Assembly (NCBI RefSeq): GCF_003020125.1
Contig: NZ_PYFW01000002.1
Coordinates: 549,501 to 613,500, forward strand
From: Bradyrhizobium sp. MOS003
GTDB taxonomy: Bacteria; Pseudomonadota; Alphaproteobacteria; Rhizobiales; Xanthobacteraceae
Direction: 5' to 3'
DNA: 64,000 nucleotides
Part shown: piece by piece, positions 1 through 8,671 of the stretch
Numbering within the stretch: position 1 is the stretch's first letter
How the letters are laid out: every line of letters starts with the position of its first letter
Made by a program: the position numbers and the translations under genes
The notes under the pieces: generated by a model
What the model saw: the letters and a program-made list of their open reading frames with translations, nothing else
What the model was told of the DNA's origin: nothing
The model's database searches: none

Positions 1-2
1 AC

Positions 3-218
3 GAGAACGCTGCGGCCGCGGTGGCGGCTGTCGACGAAGTGCGGCTCAAGCACGTCGCCGAGCTCTATCGGGCCACGGGCCTTGCAGCCGAGGAGGCCGA
101 GGCGCAGGCCTTCCTGTTCTATTGCTTCATCTTCGGCCAGAGCCTGTTGTTCGTCGAGCGCGGTCCGCGCAAGCGATCGCAGCTGGTGGCGAAATCGGCC
201 GAGAAATTGCTCGATTAG
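3..218 (+). CDS. TetR-type regulator, C-terminal end (partial)
   Basis: The reading frame is open at the left edge of the window and ends at a TAG stop, giving 71 residues of the end of a protein. The helical tail contains a run of the type GLAAEEAEAQAFLFYCFIFG, ending SLLFVERG, which resembles the last two helices of TetR-family repressors, where they form the dimer interface. The DNA-binding N-terminus lies outside the window, so neither the target nor the ligand can be inferred. A Val or Met inside the visible part could be mistaken for a start, but the frame continues upstream without a stop. Confidence 0.55.
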   Translation, partial: ENAAAAVAAVDEVRLKHVAELYRATGLAAEEAEAQAFLFYCFIFGQSLLFVERGPRKRSQLVAKSAEKLLD

Positions 219-264
219 GCGAAATGGCCGGAGCGTTGCTCCGGCCATGGTGTCAATTCGAAGC

Positions 265-765
265 TCAGGCGGCGCCCTTCAGCTTCTTGTTGCATTCGCT
301 GTAATAGCCGCCACCCTTCTGGATCCACTTCAGGCCGCCATTGCCGTTGGTGGTCTTGTTGGCGTTGTACTGGTCGACGCAGGTATGCAGGCGCCCCTTG
401 CCCGGGGTCTCCTTGGCATATTTCGGATCGATCGCATTCGGATAGATCGCAGGTCCGGCCGGCAGGGTCGGCGCGGCAGCCGGGGCCGCCTCCTTCTTGG
501 CCTGCTTCGGCTCGGCGGGAGCGGCGGGCGCAGCCGCGGTCGGGGCGGGAGCAGCCGGTGCGGCAGCAGCCGGCGTTGCATCCGCGCCGCACTGGGCCTT
601 GCGGAAGTCATTCCACTTCATGGTGCCGAGCGAGCCGTCCTTCTTGGCGGCTTGGTATTTGGCGCTGCACTCCTGCGACGTCAGCGCCTGCGCCGGCGCT
701 GTCACCGCCAACGCAGCAAATCCCGACAACGCAATCGCGCAGAGCATTTTCGATTGGATGGTCAT
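265..765 (-). CDS. Secreted protein with duplicated Cys module
   Basis: A 166-residue protein of unknown function. Residues 1-27 form a signal peptide ending at AQA, so it should be exported. Two similar modules flank an Ala/Pro/Lys-rich linker (about residues 62-110). The first has Cys33 and Cys59 and the second Cys129 and Cys158, each with a Lys-Trp pair between the cysteines. Each module probably forms one disulfide, and the layout suggests an internal duplication. The ATG at 765 is preceded by a strong AAGGAGGAG ribosome site. It is a monocistronic gene. I recognise no enzymatic family. Confidence 0.8.
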   Translation of the reverse strand: MTIQSKMLCAIALSGFAALAVTAPAQALTSQECSAKYQAAKKDGSLGTMKWNDFRKAQCGADATPAAAAPAAPAPTAAAPAAPAEPKQAKKEAAPAAAPTLPAGPAIYPNAIDPKYAKETPGKGRLHTCVDQYNANKTTNGNGGLKWIQKGGGYYSECNKKLKGAA

Positions 766-968
766 CCTTAAGTCTCCTCCTTGGCCTTCCCCGAGGGGAA
801 GTGAAATAACACTTGCTATCCTAGCGTGTCGGCCATTTGCGACAAGGAAGCGATGGCTCCCGCCGCCAAAATATAGTCACGGCGCCGTTCAGATTATTCA
901 TGTCGCGTTCAGCAACGCGAGCCGAGGTTCGCAACCCTTCGTAATTCTCGCAAGATGAGTGCAGCACC

Positions 969-1250
969 ATGACCCTCGCCTCTCGCCTCGCCGCCGTCGC
1001 CCTCGCCTCCCTGCTCGCCAGCGGCACCGCCTTCGCGCAGACCGCCGCGCCGGCCACCAAGCCCGATGCAGCCGCCATTGCCGAAAGGAAGGCGCCGAAG
1101 GAGCGCTCTGCGGAATCGCTTGAATGCTCCAAGCAGGCGGACGCCAAGGGATTGAAGGGCAAGGAGCGCAAGAAATTCCGCCGGGAATGCAAGAAGGAAG
1201 CGAGGGCTGGCAGTGCGGCGCCCGCCGCCCCTGCCGCCGACAAGAAGTAA
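969..1250 (+). CDS. PsiF-family small exported protein
   Basis: 93 residues with an N-terminal signal peptide ending in AFA-Q (cleavage near residue 23). The mature part contains one PsiF repeat, from Cys53 (CSKQADAKGLKG) to Cys74 (RRECK), the signature of the phosphate-starvation-inducible PsiF family. Family members are small periplasmic proteins of unknown biochemical role. The C-terminus is an Ala/Pro-rich tail ending in lysines. A single repeat is present, against two in Escherichia coli PsiF. No pho box was recognised in the 200 bases upstream, so phosphate control is not shown here. Confidence 0.8.
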   Translation: MTLASRLAAVALASLLASGTAFAQTAAPATKPDAAAIAERKAPKERSAESLECSKQADAKGLKGKERKKFRRECKKEARAGSAAPAAPAADKK

Positions 1251-1349
1251 GTCCGTAGCGATTCTCCACCTGCATCAGACAGAGGCGCGCGCATTGCGGC
1301 ATGACGAGCCTGCAATTGTGCGCCTCTCGCCGATTTGCGATAAGGTGGC

Positions 1350-2435
1350 GTGAAGCAAACCGCCGCCTCCCTGTCGTTCGAATGGCCGAGCCGTGCCAAG
1401 ATCCTGAGCACGGCGGAGACGCTCGTCATCGGCACCGCCGGCGGCCTTGCGTTTCTCCTCGCCGGCCTTCCCGGCGGGCTGATCTCCGGCTCGATGATCG
1501 CGGTCGGGATCGCCGCGATCGCCGGACGGCAGCTCGCGCTGCCGCCGCTCCTGACCCAGACCGTGCTGGTGCTGCTCGGCATTTCGCTGGGCTCGGTGGT
1601 CTCGCGCCATCTGCTTCAGCAGGTCGGCGCCTATCCCCTCACCATCGGGCTGCTTGCGCTCGCGACCTTCTGCTCGACCTTCGGCTCCAGCTATTACCTC
1701 CAGCGCATCCATGGCTGGGACCGCACCTCGGCCTTCCTCGCCGGCAGCCCCGGCGCGCTGTCGCAGATCACGATTCTGGCGGTCGAGCGCGGCGCCGACC
1801 TGCCGGGCATCGCGGTGGTGCAGACCATGCGCGTCATCATCCTCACCGCGGCGCTGCCGATGGTGCTCGCGTTTGCAGGCGTCGCCCCCTCCGCCGCGCC
1901 GTCGCTGACGACGACGATCGCATCGCCGCTCGATCTCGTCGAGCTGGTCGCGGCCTCGTTGGCCATGGCGCTGGTCCTGCGCCTGATCAAATTTCCGGCG
2001 AGCTGGATGTTCGGCGCCATGATCGCCTCCAGCGTGCTTCACGGCGCCGGCTGGGTCGAAGGCGGCCTGCCGGACTGGGTGCGCGGCGTGGCGCTGGTCG
2101 GCATCGGCGCGCTGATCGGCAGCCGTTTCGCGCGGATGCGAATCAAGACACTCGCCGGCCACATCAACGCGGCGCTGGGCTCGTTCACGGTCGCGATCGC
2201 CGTCTCCGCCATTTTCGTCGGCATCGTGGCGCTGACCACCCAGGTCAAGTTCTCCGACACCGTCGTCGCCTTCGCGCCCGGCGCGATGGATGCCATGCTG
2301 GCGTTGGCGCTGACGTTGCACATCGACCCGATCTTCGTCGGCGCCCATCACCTCTCGCGTTTCGTGTTCGTGACGATTGCAACGCCGGGCATCGTGCATC
2401 TGTTCGGACGCACGCAGGACGACGTGGATGATTGA
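1350..2435 (+). CDS. AbrB-family (duplicated) membrane protein
   Basis: 361 residues, almost entirely hydrophobic helices, with two similar halves. It matches the family often labelled 'AbrB family transcriptional regulator' or 'putative ammonia monooxygenase', proteins of about 350 residues with two copies of a Gneg_AbrB_dup module. Recurrent glycine-rich turns such as AGLPGGLISGSMIA and FPASWMFGAMIASS mark the equivalent positions in each half. The database names are misleading: this is an integral inner-membrane protein with no DNA-binding or oxygenase residues visible, and its substrate is unknown. The start is taken as GTG at 1350. A palindromic repeat follows the gene. Confidence 0.75.
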   Translation: MKQTAASLSFEWPSRAKILSTAETLVIGTAGGLAFLLAGLPGGLISGSMIAVGIAAIAGRQLALPPLLTQTVLVLLGISLGSVVSRHLLQQVGAYPLTIGLLALATFCSTFGSSYYLQRIHGWDRTSAFLAGSPGALSQITILAVERGADLPGIAVVQTMRVIILTAALPMVLAFAGVAPSAAPSLTTTIASPLDLVELVAASLAMALVLRLIKFPASWMFGAMIASSVLHGAGWVEGGLPDWVRGVALVGIGALIGSRFARMRIKTLAGHINAALGSFTVAIAVSAIFVGIVALTTQVKFSDTVVAFAPGAMDAMLALALTLHIDPIFVGAHHLSRFVFVTIATPGIVHLFGRTQDDVDD

Positions 2436-2468
2436 GGGAGCGCAGCGGGCGTAACTGGCTCTGCTCTC

Positions 2469-2564
2469 GTAGGGTGGCAAAGCGAAGCGTGCCCACCACT
2501 TCTGGCGCGAATGTCGATGAATCGTGGGCACGTCGCGCGAAGAGCGCGCCTTTGCCCACCCTAC
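2469..2564. repeat. Palindromic intergenic repeat
   Basis: Outer arms GTAGGGTGGCAAA (2469-2481) and TTTGCCCACCCTAC (2551-2564) form an imperfect inverted repeat. Internal arms containing CGTGCCCACCA and TCGTGGGCACG lie between them. It fills the gap between the AbrB-like gene and dsbB, which converge here. Repeats with this core are common between genes in Bradyrhizobium. It may act as a bidirectional terminator, but there is no T-run. Confidence 0.7.
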
Positions 2565-2574
2565 GGCAGCTTGC

Positions 2575-3114
2575 CTAGCCTTTCGCCGTCCGTGCAAATC
2601 CCCACGCCGCGATCGCGGCCATCAGCAGCGAGATCAGCACATTATATCCAGCGAGCGAGAGGCCGAGGAAGCGCCACTGCACCTCGTCGCAACGCACCAC
2701 CTTCACGGTGTCGAGTTTCGAGAAGAGATCGCCGGCATTGCCGAGGTTGACGACCGGACCGGTGCAATCGGTCGGGCCCTTCCAGAGCCCCCATTCGACG
2801 CCCGAGTGATAGGTGCCGAGACCGGCATTGGCGAGCGTCGCCAGCGCGAGGACCGCGAGCCCCGCCAGCAGCAGCGGCCGCGGCGCGCCGCTCCGCGCGG
2901 CCAACGCCGTTAGCGCACCGAGCGGGATCGCGAGGTAATAGGCGTAGCGCTGCTCCAGGCAGAGCGGACAGGGCAGGATCTCCAGCACGAGCTGGAAGAA
3001 CCAGGCGCCCGCGATGGTCGCGGCCGCAATCAGCGTGACGAGCAGCGAAGCGGTCAGCGCGGGGTTCGCGGCAGAGGGCTTGAACGCAGGTATTGCGGCA
3101 CTCTGGGTCGTCAC
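2575..3114 (-). CDS. dsbB: Disulfide bond formation protein DsbB
   Basis: 179 residues with four membrane segments. DsbB reoxidises the periplasmic thiol oxidase DsbA and passes electrons to ubiquinone in the inner membrane. The first redox pair is visible as CPLC at Cys49/Cys52 with the family continuation EQRYAY, which includes the quinone-contacting Arg. The second pair is Cys117 and Cys142 in the second periplasmic loop. No dsbA is adjacent. The gene appears monocistronic and ends in the repeat shared with the converging upstream gene. Confidence 0.92.
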   Translation of the reverse strand: MTTQSAAIPAFKPSAANPALTASLLVTLIAAATIAGAWFFQLVLEILPCPLCLEQRYAYYLAIPLGALTALAARSGAPRPLLLAGLAVLALATLANAGLGTYHSGVEWGLWKGPTDCTGPVVNLGNAGDLFSKLDTVKVVRCDEVQWRFLGLSLAGYNVLISLLMAAIAAWGFARTAKG

Positions 3115-3272
3115 GGCGGCCTCTTTCCGGTCGGTTGCTCTCTCAAGCCTCTAGCCCCGGTCCATGCGGCTGTCGAGAACGGCCGGCATCACTTTGGCGC
3201 GGGTTGACCCCGCTTTGTCCATGGCTATAGTCCGCCGGCTTCGCGACGCTCGCCTCATAGGGCCGACCGAGG

Positions 3273-3357
3273 GCCCCTGTGGCGGAACTGGTAGACGCGC
3301 TCGACTCAAAATCGAGTTCCGCAAGGAGTGCTGGTTCGATTCCGGCCAGGGGCACCA
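3273..3357 (+). tRNA. tRNA-Leu (anticodon CAA)
   Basis: Acceptor arms GCCCCTG (3273-3279) and CAGGGGC (3347-3353) pair perfectly and are followed by A and an encoded CCA. The anticodon stem CTCGA/TCGAG (3300-3304, 3312-3316) encloses the loop CTCAAAA with anticodon CAA at 3307-3309. An extended variable arm and a GGTTCGATTCC T-arm identify a class II leucine tRNA. An imperfect inverted repeat just downstream (about 3358-3440) could help end transcription. Confidence 0.97.
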
Positions 3358-3528
3358 CGCTTCGCCCTTGCGGGCTTCGCGTGGCGCGGCCCCGCCGAAG
3401 CCGAAAAGGCGAAGCGTATCCGGCGAAGCCTCTTGGCGAAGACGGACTGCCTCATCCCCCTCCCCTTCCAATCGTCACATCCCGCCTATATAAACCGGTA
3501 GCTTCTTCCGTTACTCGAAGGAGCTCCT

Positions 3529-3831
3529 ATGAACGACCTGCACGCGTGGCTTTCGCAACAGCACCACGGCCTGCGCACCTTCCGGACATTCCAGCAAAAG
3601 CTCGAGACGCTCGGCCGGGACGATCCCGCCCAGCGCGGCCTGTGCCGCCTGTTGAGCGGCCTTGTCGGCAGCTATATCGAGGCCTTTGACGAAGCCCCGC
3701 TGCCGGTCGAAATCGCCGAGGGCGCCTATCACCGGCTGCTGACGCTGGTCGAAAGCATCGACCTGAACGCCGACGCCCACCGCCGGCTCGCAGATATCAA
3801 TCGCGTCGCGGAGAGCCGCCTCTGGCGGTGA
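3529..3831 (+). CDS. Conserved hypothetical protein, 100 aa
   Basis: A 100-residue soluble, helical, mildly acidic protein with no signal peptide or membrane segment. The ATG at 3529 has a good ribosome site (GAAGGAGC) just upstream, and codon use is like the neighbours, so it is probably real. A TATATAAA-like AT-rich patch at 3486-3493 may belong to its promoter. I do not recognise a family. Confidence 0.65.
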   Translation: MNDLHAWLSQQHHGLRTFRTFQQKLETLGRDDPAQRGLCRLLSGLVGSYIEAFDEAPLPVEIAEGAYHRLLTLVESIDLNADAHRRLADINRVAESRLWR

Positions 3832-3849
3832 AGACGAATAGGCTGACTT

Positions 3850-4440
3850 AATTTTCAAACAGCCTGAAAACATGCGGAGCTAGCCTCGCGACGCATGGCG
3901 CCCGAGCTCTGCGCTTCTCTTGACGCCCCTTCCTTGGAAAGGGCGCAGGGAAGGCCGGGCGCCGGCTGGCACCCGCGGTCCGCTGTGCGCAAATTGCGCA
4001 AAACAAATGCACAGCGGCATACAGGGCAGCCTGGGACATCCCGGCCTTTCCCTGCGCAGTGGCTTTACGGCTTATGGCGCGCTCTCCCCGGGGAGCGTTG
4101 CACTATTGCCCCCGTCGGCTTGCGGATGGCTGATGCGCACGCCCGGTCGGGCAGCCACATCACCGCAAGCCTTGACGCACAGACCCCGGGCGTCAGGACG
4201 ACACGCTTTTGCCGTACGCGGACCGCACCGGTCGTGTGCGCGCTGCTCAACCGCTCACGGGCCAAACCCGCCCTGCGATTGCTGGCGCGCCGATGCACTC
4301 CACGTCCACCGCCACCCGGCCCGCGCATTGTGACGATCGCGAAACGCCCCTTATCCCAGGGCCGGGATGCGCGACACATACGACATTTCCGAATTTCGGT
4401 CAAGCAGAATTTCAGCATCGCCGAACGACCTGCGTCCGGG
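3850..4440. other. Gene-free stretch with likely dispersed repeat
   Basis: From the end of the 100-residue gene (3831) to the small gene at 4677 no convincing coding region is seen. The part from about 3904 to 4340 is unusually ordered. It contains short palindromes such as GCGCAAATTGCGC, and in one frame it would read as a stop-poor peptide with phrases like LRSGFTAYGALSPGS. I have the impression that this sequence type recurs between genes in Bradyrhizobium genomes, but that is recollection and could not be checked. Reading frames through it overlap on both strands and none has a ribosome site. Confidence 0.45.
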
Positions 4441-4497
4441 GCCGATCGTACCTGCCGGAGATCATCTTCGGCGCTTCATTCTGGCCCCATGTATCCA

Positions 4498-4590
4498 CAT
4501 CGTCCTTGCGAGCGCAGCGAAGCAATCCAGAGTCTCCCCGCGGAGGGATTCCGGATTGCTTCGTCGCAAGGGCTCCGCGCAATGACGAGG
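4498..4590. repeat. Palindromic repeat with AGCAATCC core
   Basis: Two inverted arms, GCGAAGCAATCCAG (4517-4530) and CCGGATTGCTTCGTCGC (4551-4567), plus outer arms containing CCTTGCGAGCG and CGCGCAATGACG, surround a GC-rich spacer. This is the common bradyrhizobial/rhodopseudomonad intergenic palindrome whose outer ends read as variants of CGTCATTGCGAG. It sits about 90 bases before the next small gene. Confidence 0.75.
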
Positions 4591-4676
4591 AGAGATTGCG
4601 CGTCCGGAGACATTCGACTTCGCCGCGCCAATCCCTATATCCTGAGGCAAACCGATCTAACGCAGCGGACAGCTTG

Positions 4677-4904
4677 ATGGCCAGGACACGCATGACTGAC
4701 GCCGACGACCTCCCCTGCTACTTCGTCTGGGTTCGGGGCCTCGAAGGTCCCGAGCCGCAGAAGTGGATGGCGATGGATTTCGGCGTCGGTGACTGGAAGC
4801 GGCTGCTGGTGCTGGCCTATCTGGAGCTGCCGGCGGACGAGCGGCGTCTGTCGCTCTCGATGCTGGCGCGGCGCTATCCGCCGCCGCGGGTCGACGTTTC
4901 ATAG
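4677..4904 (+). CDS. Small hypothetical protein, 75 aa
   Basis: A short soluble protein containing CYFVWVRGLEGPEPQKW and a basic C-terminal half. An ATG at 4677 gives 75 residues. A second in-frame ATG at 4692 (MTDADD) gives 70 and is equally plausible. The frame stays open upstream, but that stretch overlaps the palindromic repeat and is unlikely to be translated. No family is recognised. Confidence 0.5.
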   Translation: MARTRMTDADDLPCYFVWVRGLEGPEPQKWMAMDFGVGDWKRLLVLAYLELPADERRLSLSMLARRYPPPRVDVS

Positions 4905-5073
4905 ACCGGGTGATACCCATCACTATCGCGTCATGGTGAAGCGGCTGGCTTGCTACCTAAACGGGATTGTGTGCAGGCTGCACCTGCATTTGACGACGCA
5001 GCGATTGATGGATTCCGGGGAGTGCGGCCCGGTTCAGGTCTGACACTTTCCGGTTGGATTGCCGGAGAGATCC

Positions 5074-7836
5074 ATGACGCATCATGATGTCGAGCGGAAC
5101 GCCGACTCTCCCGAAGCCGATTCTCCCAGGCCGGAACGCACGTCCAGCGCCGGGGATGACGGAGGCGCGGCCCCGCCAAGACGCAAGCTGGTGCTGTTCG
5201 CCGACGGCACCGGCAATGCGTTCACCACGAAGGAATCAAGCGTCTGGCGTCTCTATGAGGCGCTGGACCATACCCAGCCGGATCAGATCGCGCATTACAT
5301 CAAGGGTGTCGGCACCGCCGGCTGGGCACCGCTTGCCGCGCTCGACGGTGCCACCGGAATCGGCGTGCCTTCCAACGTCCGCAAGCTCTACCGCTTCCTA
5401 TGCTGGAACTGGCGTCCCGGCGACGACATCTACATCTTCGGCTTCAGCCGCGGCGCCTTCACCGCGCGCACGCTGGCCGCGCTGATCTCGAGCCAGGGCC
5501 TGGTGCCGGCGGAGATCGACGACACGCCTGTGTCGCATGCGGAGATGGGGCGCAACGTCAAAGCCGCCTGGCGCGCGTACCGGCGCGACACCGTGCCCTG
5601 GACCAGGAGCCTGCCGACGATCTGGGTGACGCGCTGGATCCGCGACCTCCTGCTGTTCGTCTATCACCTGCTTTGCCGGCACCGGAGCTATGCCGAGGTG
5701 CGGAGCAAGATGAACGGGCGCAGCGAGGTCGAGATCGCGTTCCTCGGCCTGTTCGACACCGTCGAGGCGTTCGGCGTTCCGGTCGAGGAGCTCCGTCTCG
5801 CCGTCGACTGGGCGATCTGGCCGATCTCGTTCCGCAATCACCGACTGTCGCACAAGGTCAGGCACGCCTGTCACGCGCTCGCGCTCGACGATGAACGCAC
5901 CACCTTCCATCCGCTGCGGATCGACCAGAGCCATCTGGCGCAGGGACAGATCGTCAAGGAGGTGTGGTTCACGGGCGTTCATTCCGATATCGGCGGCGGC
6001 TATCCGGAATCCACGCTGTCCTTCGTGCCGCTGGTCTGGATGGTCGAGCAGCTCGGCGGCCGGCTGCGTTTCAAGGACGGCGAGATCGAGCATTTCAGCG
6101 ACTATCAATCGGCGCTCGGACCGCGGCATGATTCCCGCGGCGGCGCAGCGGTGTTGTACCGCTACGGGCCGCGTCCGATCGTCGGCGGCGACGTCAATGG
6201 CGGGCTGCCGGTGGTGCACTTCGCGGTCATCGAGCGCATGCTGTTCGGCTGTGACGATTACGCGCCCGTCATGCTTCCGGCGAACTGCCTGGTGCTGCTG
6301 CCGGACGGAACGAAATTGCCGCTTCGGTCGGAGGGAGACGACAAGGATCTCGACGAGCAGCATGCGCGCGAGGTCATGAAGGCCGCCTATCTGCAAAAGG
6401 CGACGGGACCGCGTCGTGCCGAGGAGGCCAGGGCCTTCACTGGGATGAGCACGCCCGACGCCACGATGTCGAGCCTCACGCGCGACACCGTGTGGTGGCG
6501 GCGCGTCGCCTATTTCTCGCTTCTGTTCATGGTCGGCGTGATCGCCGCCTGGCCGTGGATCGCGCACGCGCTGGTGCAGTGGTCCGAGGACCGCGCGCTG
6601 GAGGGTACCGGCGCATTGTCCTTCATTACCAACATCGACTGGGTGATGGGCGCCGTGGTGGCGCCGCTGACCAATCTGCTGCGAGACGTGCTGCCGTCCT
6701 ATGCGGCCCCCTGGCTCAACATCGCGACCTACTACCCCTTCCTGACCTCGATCGTGGTGATCGTCACCTGGTGGATCTGGCACAAGAACGGAACGTTGCG
6801 TGACGACATCCAGGAGCGGGCGCGTCTCGCCTGGAATACGCCGCGCCGCAGGGCCAGCATGGAGCACGTCGACCAGCCGGGGCCGTGGATGCGGTTCGGA
6901 CATTGGATGCGCCTGAATGCCGGCCCGGCGCAGCGCGTCATCACCAGGGGATTGGTGCCGGCGGTCTTCCTGATCGCGATCTTCGGCTCGGCCGCCCTGA
7001 TCGTGTCGAGCAGCCTGTTTACCGGACGTCTCGCTCTCGGATCGGTCTGCTCGCCGCCCGTGGTCAAGGGCTCGCCCGCGTTCCAGACCGGCACGCCGGT
7101 GATGGACGAGCCGATTGAGGCGCGCGAATCATTCGACACAAGGGACTTCTGCTGGTGGAGCGGGCTCGCCGTCGAGAAGGGCCGCAAATACCGCGTCTTT
7201 CTCGAGATCAAGGAGCCATGGTTCGACCGTACCATCATGACCGGCGCGAACGGATTTGCGACCTACGAGCCGCATCATTACGTGGCGCTGCCGGAGCGTC
7301 GTCTGTTCGCCGCGGACTGGTTCCAGCCGGTGGTGCGCATCGGCAGCAAAGGCATCAACGACCTGCCGCTGAACGCCGTCAATGTGATGCCGGCCGAGGA
7401 ATTTCCCCGCCGCATGAAGCCGACTTTGCCCGCGGAGGACGACATCAGCAGGAGCCGCAACAGGTACCCCGTGCGGCTCGACGACACCACCGAGTTCAAG
7501 AGCAAGCTCGACGGACTCGGCAAATTCGATCCGATTCCGCCAGCGATGCTCGCCGAAGCAGGCCAGGTCTGGACCAAGCAGCTGTTGACCGGCCGCCTCG
7601 TCGCCGAATTCGTCGCGACCGAGTCCGGCGAGCTGTTCTTCTACGTCAATGACGCCGTCCAGATCTTCCCGCGGCTGCTTCCGGAATCGTGGGTCCCGTC
7701 CTGGCTCGATGCGATCCAGGGACCGCGCGATCTCTTCTATAGAAACAATAGCGGCACTGCGAAGATCAAGGTCCAGCGCCTGCCGGCCCCGCCGATGCCG
7801 CTGGACAAGCCGGAATCACCGCTGGCGCGCAACTAA
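5074..7836 (+). CDS. DUF2235 alpha/beta-hydrolase-like membrane protein
   Basis: 920 residues. The N-terminal half (about 37-400) is a DUF2235 domain, the fold of Tle1-type phospholipase effectors. It opens with RKLVLFADGTGN, has the nucleophile motif GFSRGAFTARTL (Ser near residue 125), an acidic motif LFDTVEAFG, and the histidine motif FTGVHSDIGGGYPE. The C-terminal half has three hydrophobic segments (about 478-500, 551-570 and 627-650) and a long soluble tail. The ATG at 5074 follows GGAGAG; an in-frame TTG at 5059 lacks such a site. No type VI secretion genes or immunity-like gene are nearby, so an effector role is not supported. It may be a membrane-anchored lipase or esterase acting in the cell's own envelope. 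Confidence 0.75.
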   Translation: MTHHDVERNADSPEADSPRPERTSSAGDDGGAAPPRRKLVLFADGTGNAFTTKESSVWRLYEALDHTQPDQIAHYIKGVGTAGWAPLAALDGATGIGVPSNVRKLYRFLCWNWRPGDDIYIFGFSRGAFTARTLAALISSQGLVPAEIDDTPVSHAEMGRNVKAAWRAYRRDTVPWTRSLPTIWVTRWIRDLLLFVYHLLCRHRSYAEVRSKMNGRSEVEIAFLGLFDTVEAFGVPVEELRLAVDWAIWPISFRNHRLSHKVRHACHALALDDERTTFHPLRIDQSHLAQGQIVKEVWFTGVHSDIGGGYPESTLSFVPLVWMVEQLGGRLRFKDGEIEHFSDYQSALGPRHDSRGGAAVLYRYGPRPIVGGDVNGGLPVVHFAVIERMLFGCDDYAPVMLPANCLVLLPDGTKLPLRSEGDDKDLDEQHAREVMKAAYLQKATGPRRAEEARAFTGMSTPDATMSSLTRDTVWWRRVAYFSLLFMVGVIAAWPWIAHALVQWSEDRALEGTGALSFITNIDWVMGAVVAPLTNLLRDVLPSYAAPWLNIATYYPFLTSIVVIVTWWIWHKNGTLRDDIQERARLAWNTPRRRASMEHVDQPGPWMRFGHWMRLNAGPAQRVITRGLVPAVFLIAIFGSAALIVSSSLFTGRLALGSVCSPPVVKGSPAFQTGTPVMDEPIEARESFDTRDFCWWSGLAVEKGRKYRVFLEIKEPWFDRTIMTGANGFATYEPHHYVALPERRLFAADWFQPVVRIGSKGINDLPLNAVNVMPAEEFPRRMKPTLPAEDDISRSRNRYPVRLDDTTEFKSKLDGLGKFDPIPPAMLAEAGQVWTKQLLTGRLVAEFVATESGELFFYVNDAVQIFPRLLPESWVPSWLDAIQGPRDLFYRNNSGTAKIKVQRLPAPPMPLDKPESPLARN

Positions 7837-7981
7837 GACCCGGCGGGGATCCCGCGTCGGAGTTCTCCCCGCCGAGACTTGGACACGGGGCATTCCCGCC
7901 CCCATGATTATGGGTGTCGCTGCCTGCGTCCGGCGGCTAAACTTGCCCTTGCGCCGCGGGGGACACGCGGGTTGCGGGACC

Positions 7982-8671
7982 ATGATCATGACCGAACAGG
8001 GCGAGACGGGTGACATCTTCACCATCCTCCTCGTCGAGGACGATGCGCCGACCTGCTGGCGGCTGCAGGACGCGCTGGCCAAGGCCGGCTACGAGGTGCG
8101 CAGCGCCGGCACGCTCGGCGAAGCCCGTTCGGCGCTGGCCGCCGGCGCGCCTCGCGTGCTGCTGACCGATCTGCGGCTGCCCGACGGCCATGGCATCGAG
8201 CTGATCCGCGAGATGAGGCAGCGCTTCCCCGACACCGAGATCATGGTGATCTCGGCACTCGGCGACGAGGAGAGCGTGATCTCCGCGATCACGGTCGGCG
8301 CCACCGGCTATCTGCTCAAGGACGCCTTCCCCACCGACATTGCCACCACCGTGCGCGATCTCGTCGCCGGCCATTCGCCGATCTCGGCCTCGATCGCGCG
8401 CTTCATCGTGCGCAGAACACAGGGCGCCGCGCCAAATTCGGCGGAGCCGCCGCCCGGCCCCGCGCTGAACACCGCCAGGCTGACGCCGCGCGAGATCGAC
8501 ATCCTCTGGGGCATCGCAAAAGGCTTCAGCTATGCCGAGATCGCCAGCCATCTCGGTCTGTCGAAGCAGACCGTGCCCGGCCACATCAAGAACATCTACC
8601 GCAAGCTCGAGGTGCACACGCGCAGCGAAGCGGTGTTCGAGGCGGTGCAGCAGGGCCTGATCAAGCTGTGA
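7982..8671 (+). CDS. LuxR/NarL-type response regulator
   Basis: 229 residues. The receiver domain (about 14-125) has the acidic pair Glu19-Asp20/Asp21, phospho-acceptor Asp63 in LLTDLRLPDG, and the Lys of GYLLKDAF. A LuxR-type helix-turn-helix (about 165-225) contains LTPREIDILWGIAKGFSYAEIA and ends VHTRSEAVFEA. A second ATG at 7988 is possible. The stop overlaps the GTG of the histidine kinase downstream (GTGA), so the two form one translation-coupled two-component operon. Its target genes cannot be told from the sequence. Confidence 0.88.
   Translation: MIMTEQGETGDIFTILLVEDDAPTCWRLQDALAKAGYEVRSAGTLGEARSALAAGAPRVLLTDLRLPDGHGIELIREMRQRFPDTEIMVISALGDEESVISAITVGATGYLLKDAFPTDIATTVRDLVAGHSPISASIARFIVRRTQGAAPNSAEPPPGPALNTARLTPREIDILWGIAKGFSYAEIASHLGLSKQTVPGHIKNIYRKLEVHTRSEAVFEAVQQGLIKL

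Noticed and set aside
1275..2597. A 440-codon minus-strand frame over the AbrB-like gene
   Set aside because: Highly charged, Arg/Gln/Asp-rich translation characteristic of a GC-rich antisense frame, running into a palindromic repeat.
3529..3831. Phage or integration site next to the tRNA-Leu
   Set aside because: tRNA genes are common integration sites, but no integrase, direct repeat of the tRNA 3' end or composition change follows.
4209..4676. N-terminal extension of the small gene at 4677
   Set aside because: It would translate through a dispersed palindromic repeat; composition changes abruptly at the repeat border and no ribosome site is present upstream.
5074..7836. Type VI secretion effector module
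   Set aside because: DUF2235 suggested it, but there are no vgrG, hcp, PAAR, adaptor or immunity genes near, and the C-terminal membrane helices do not fit a secreted effector well.
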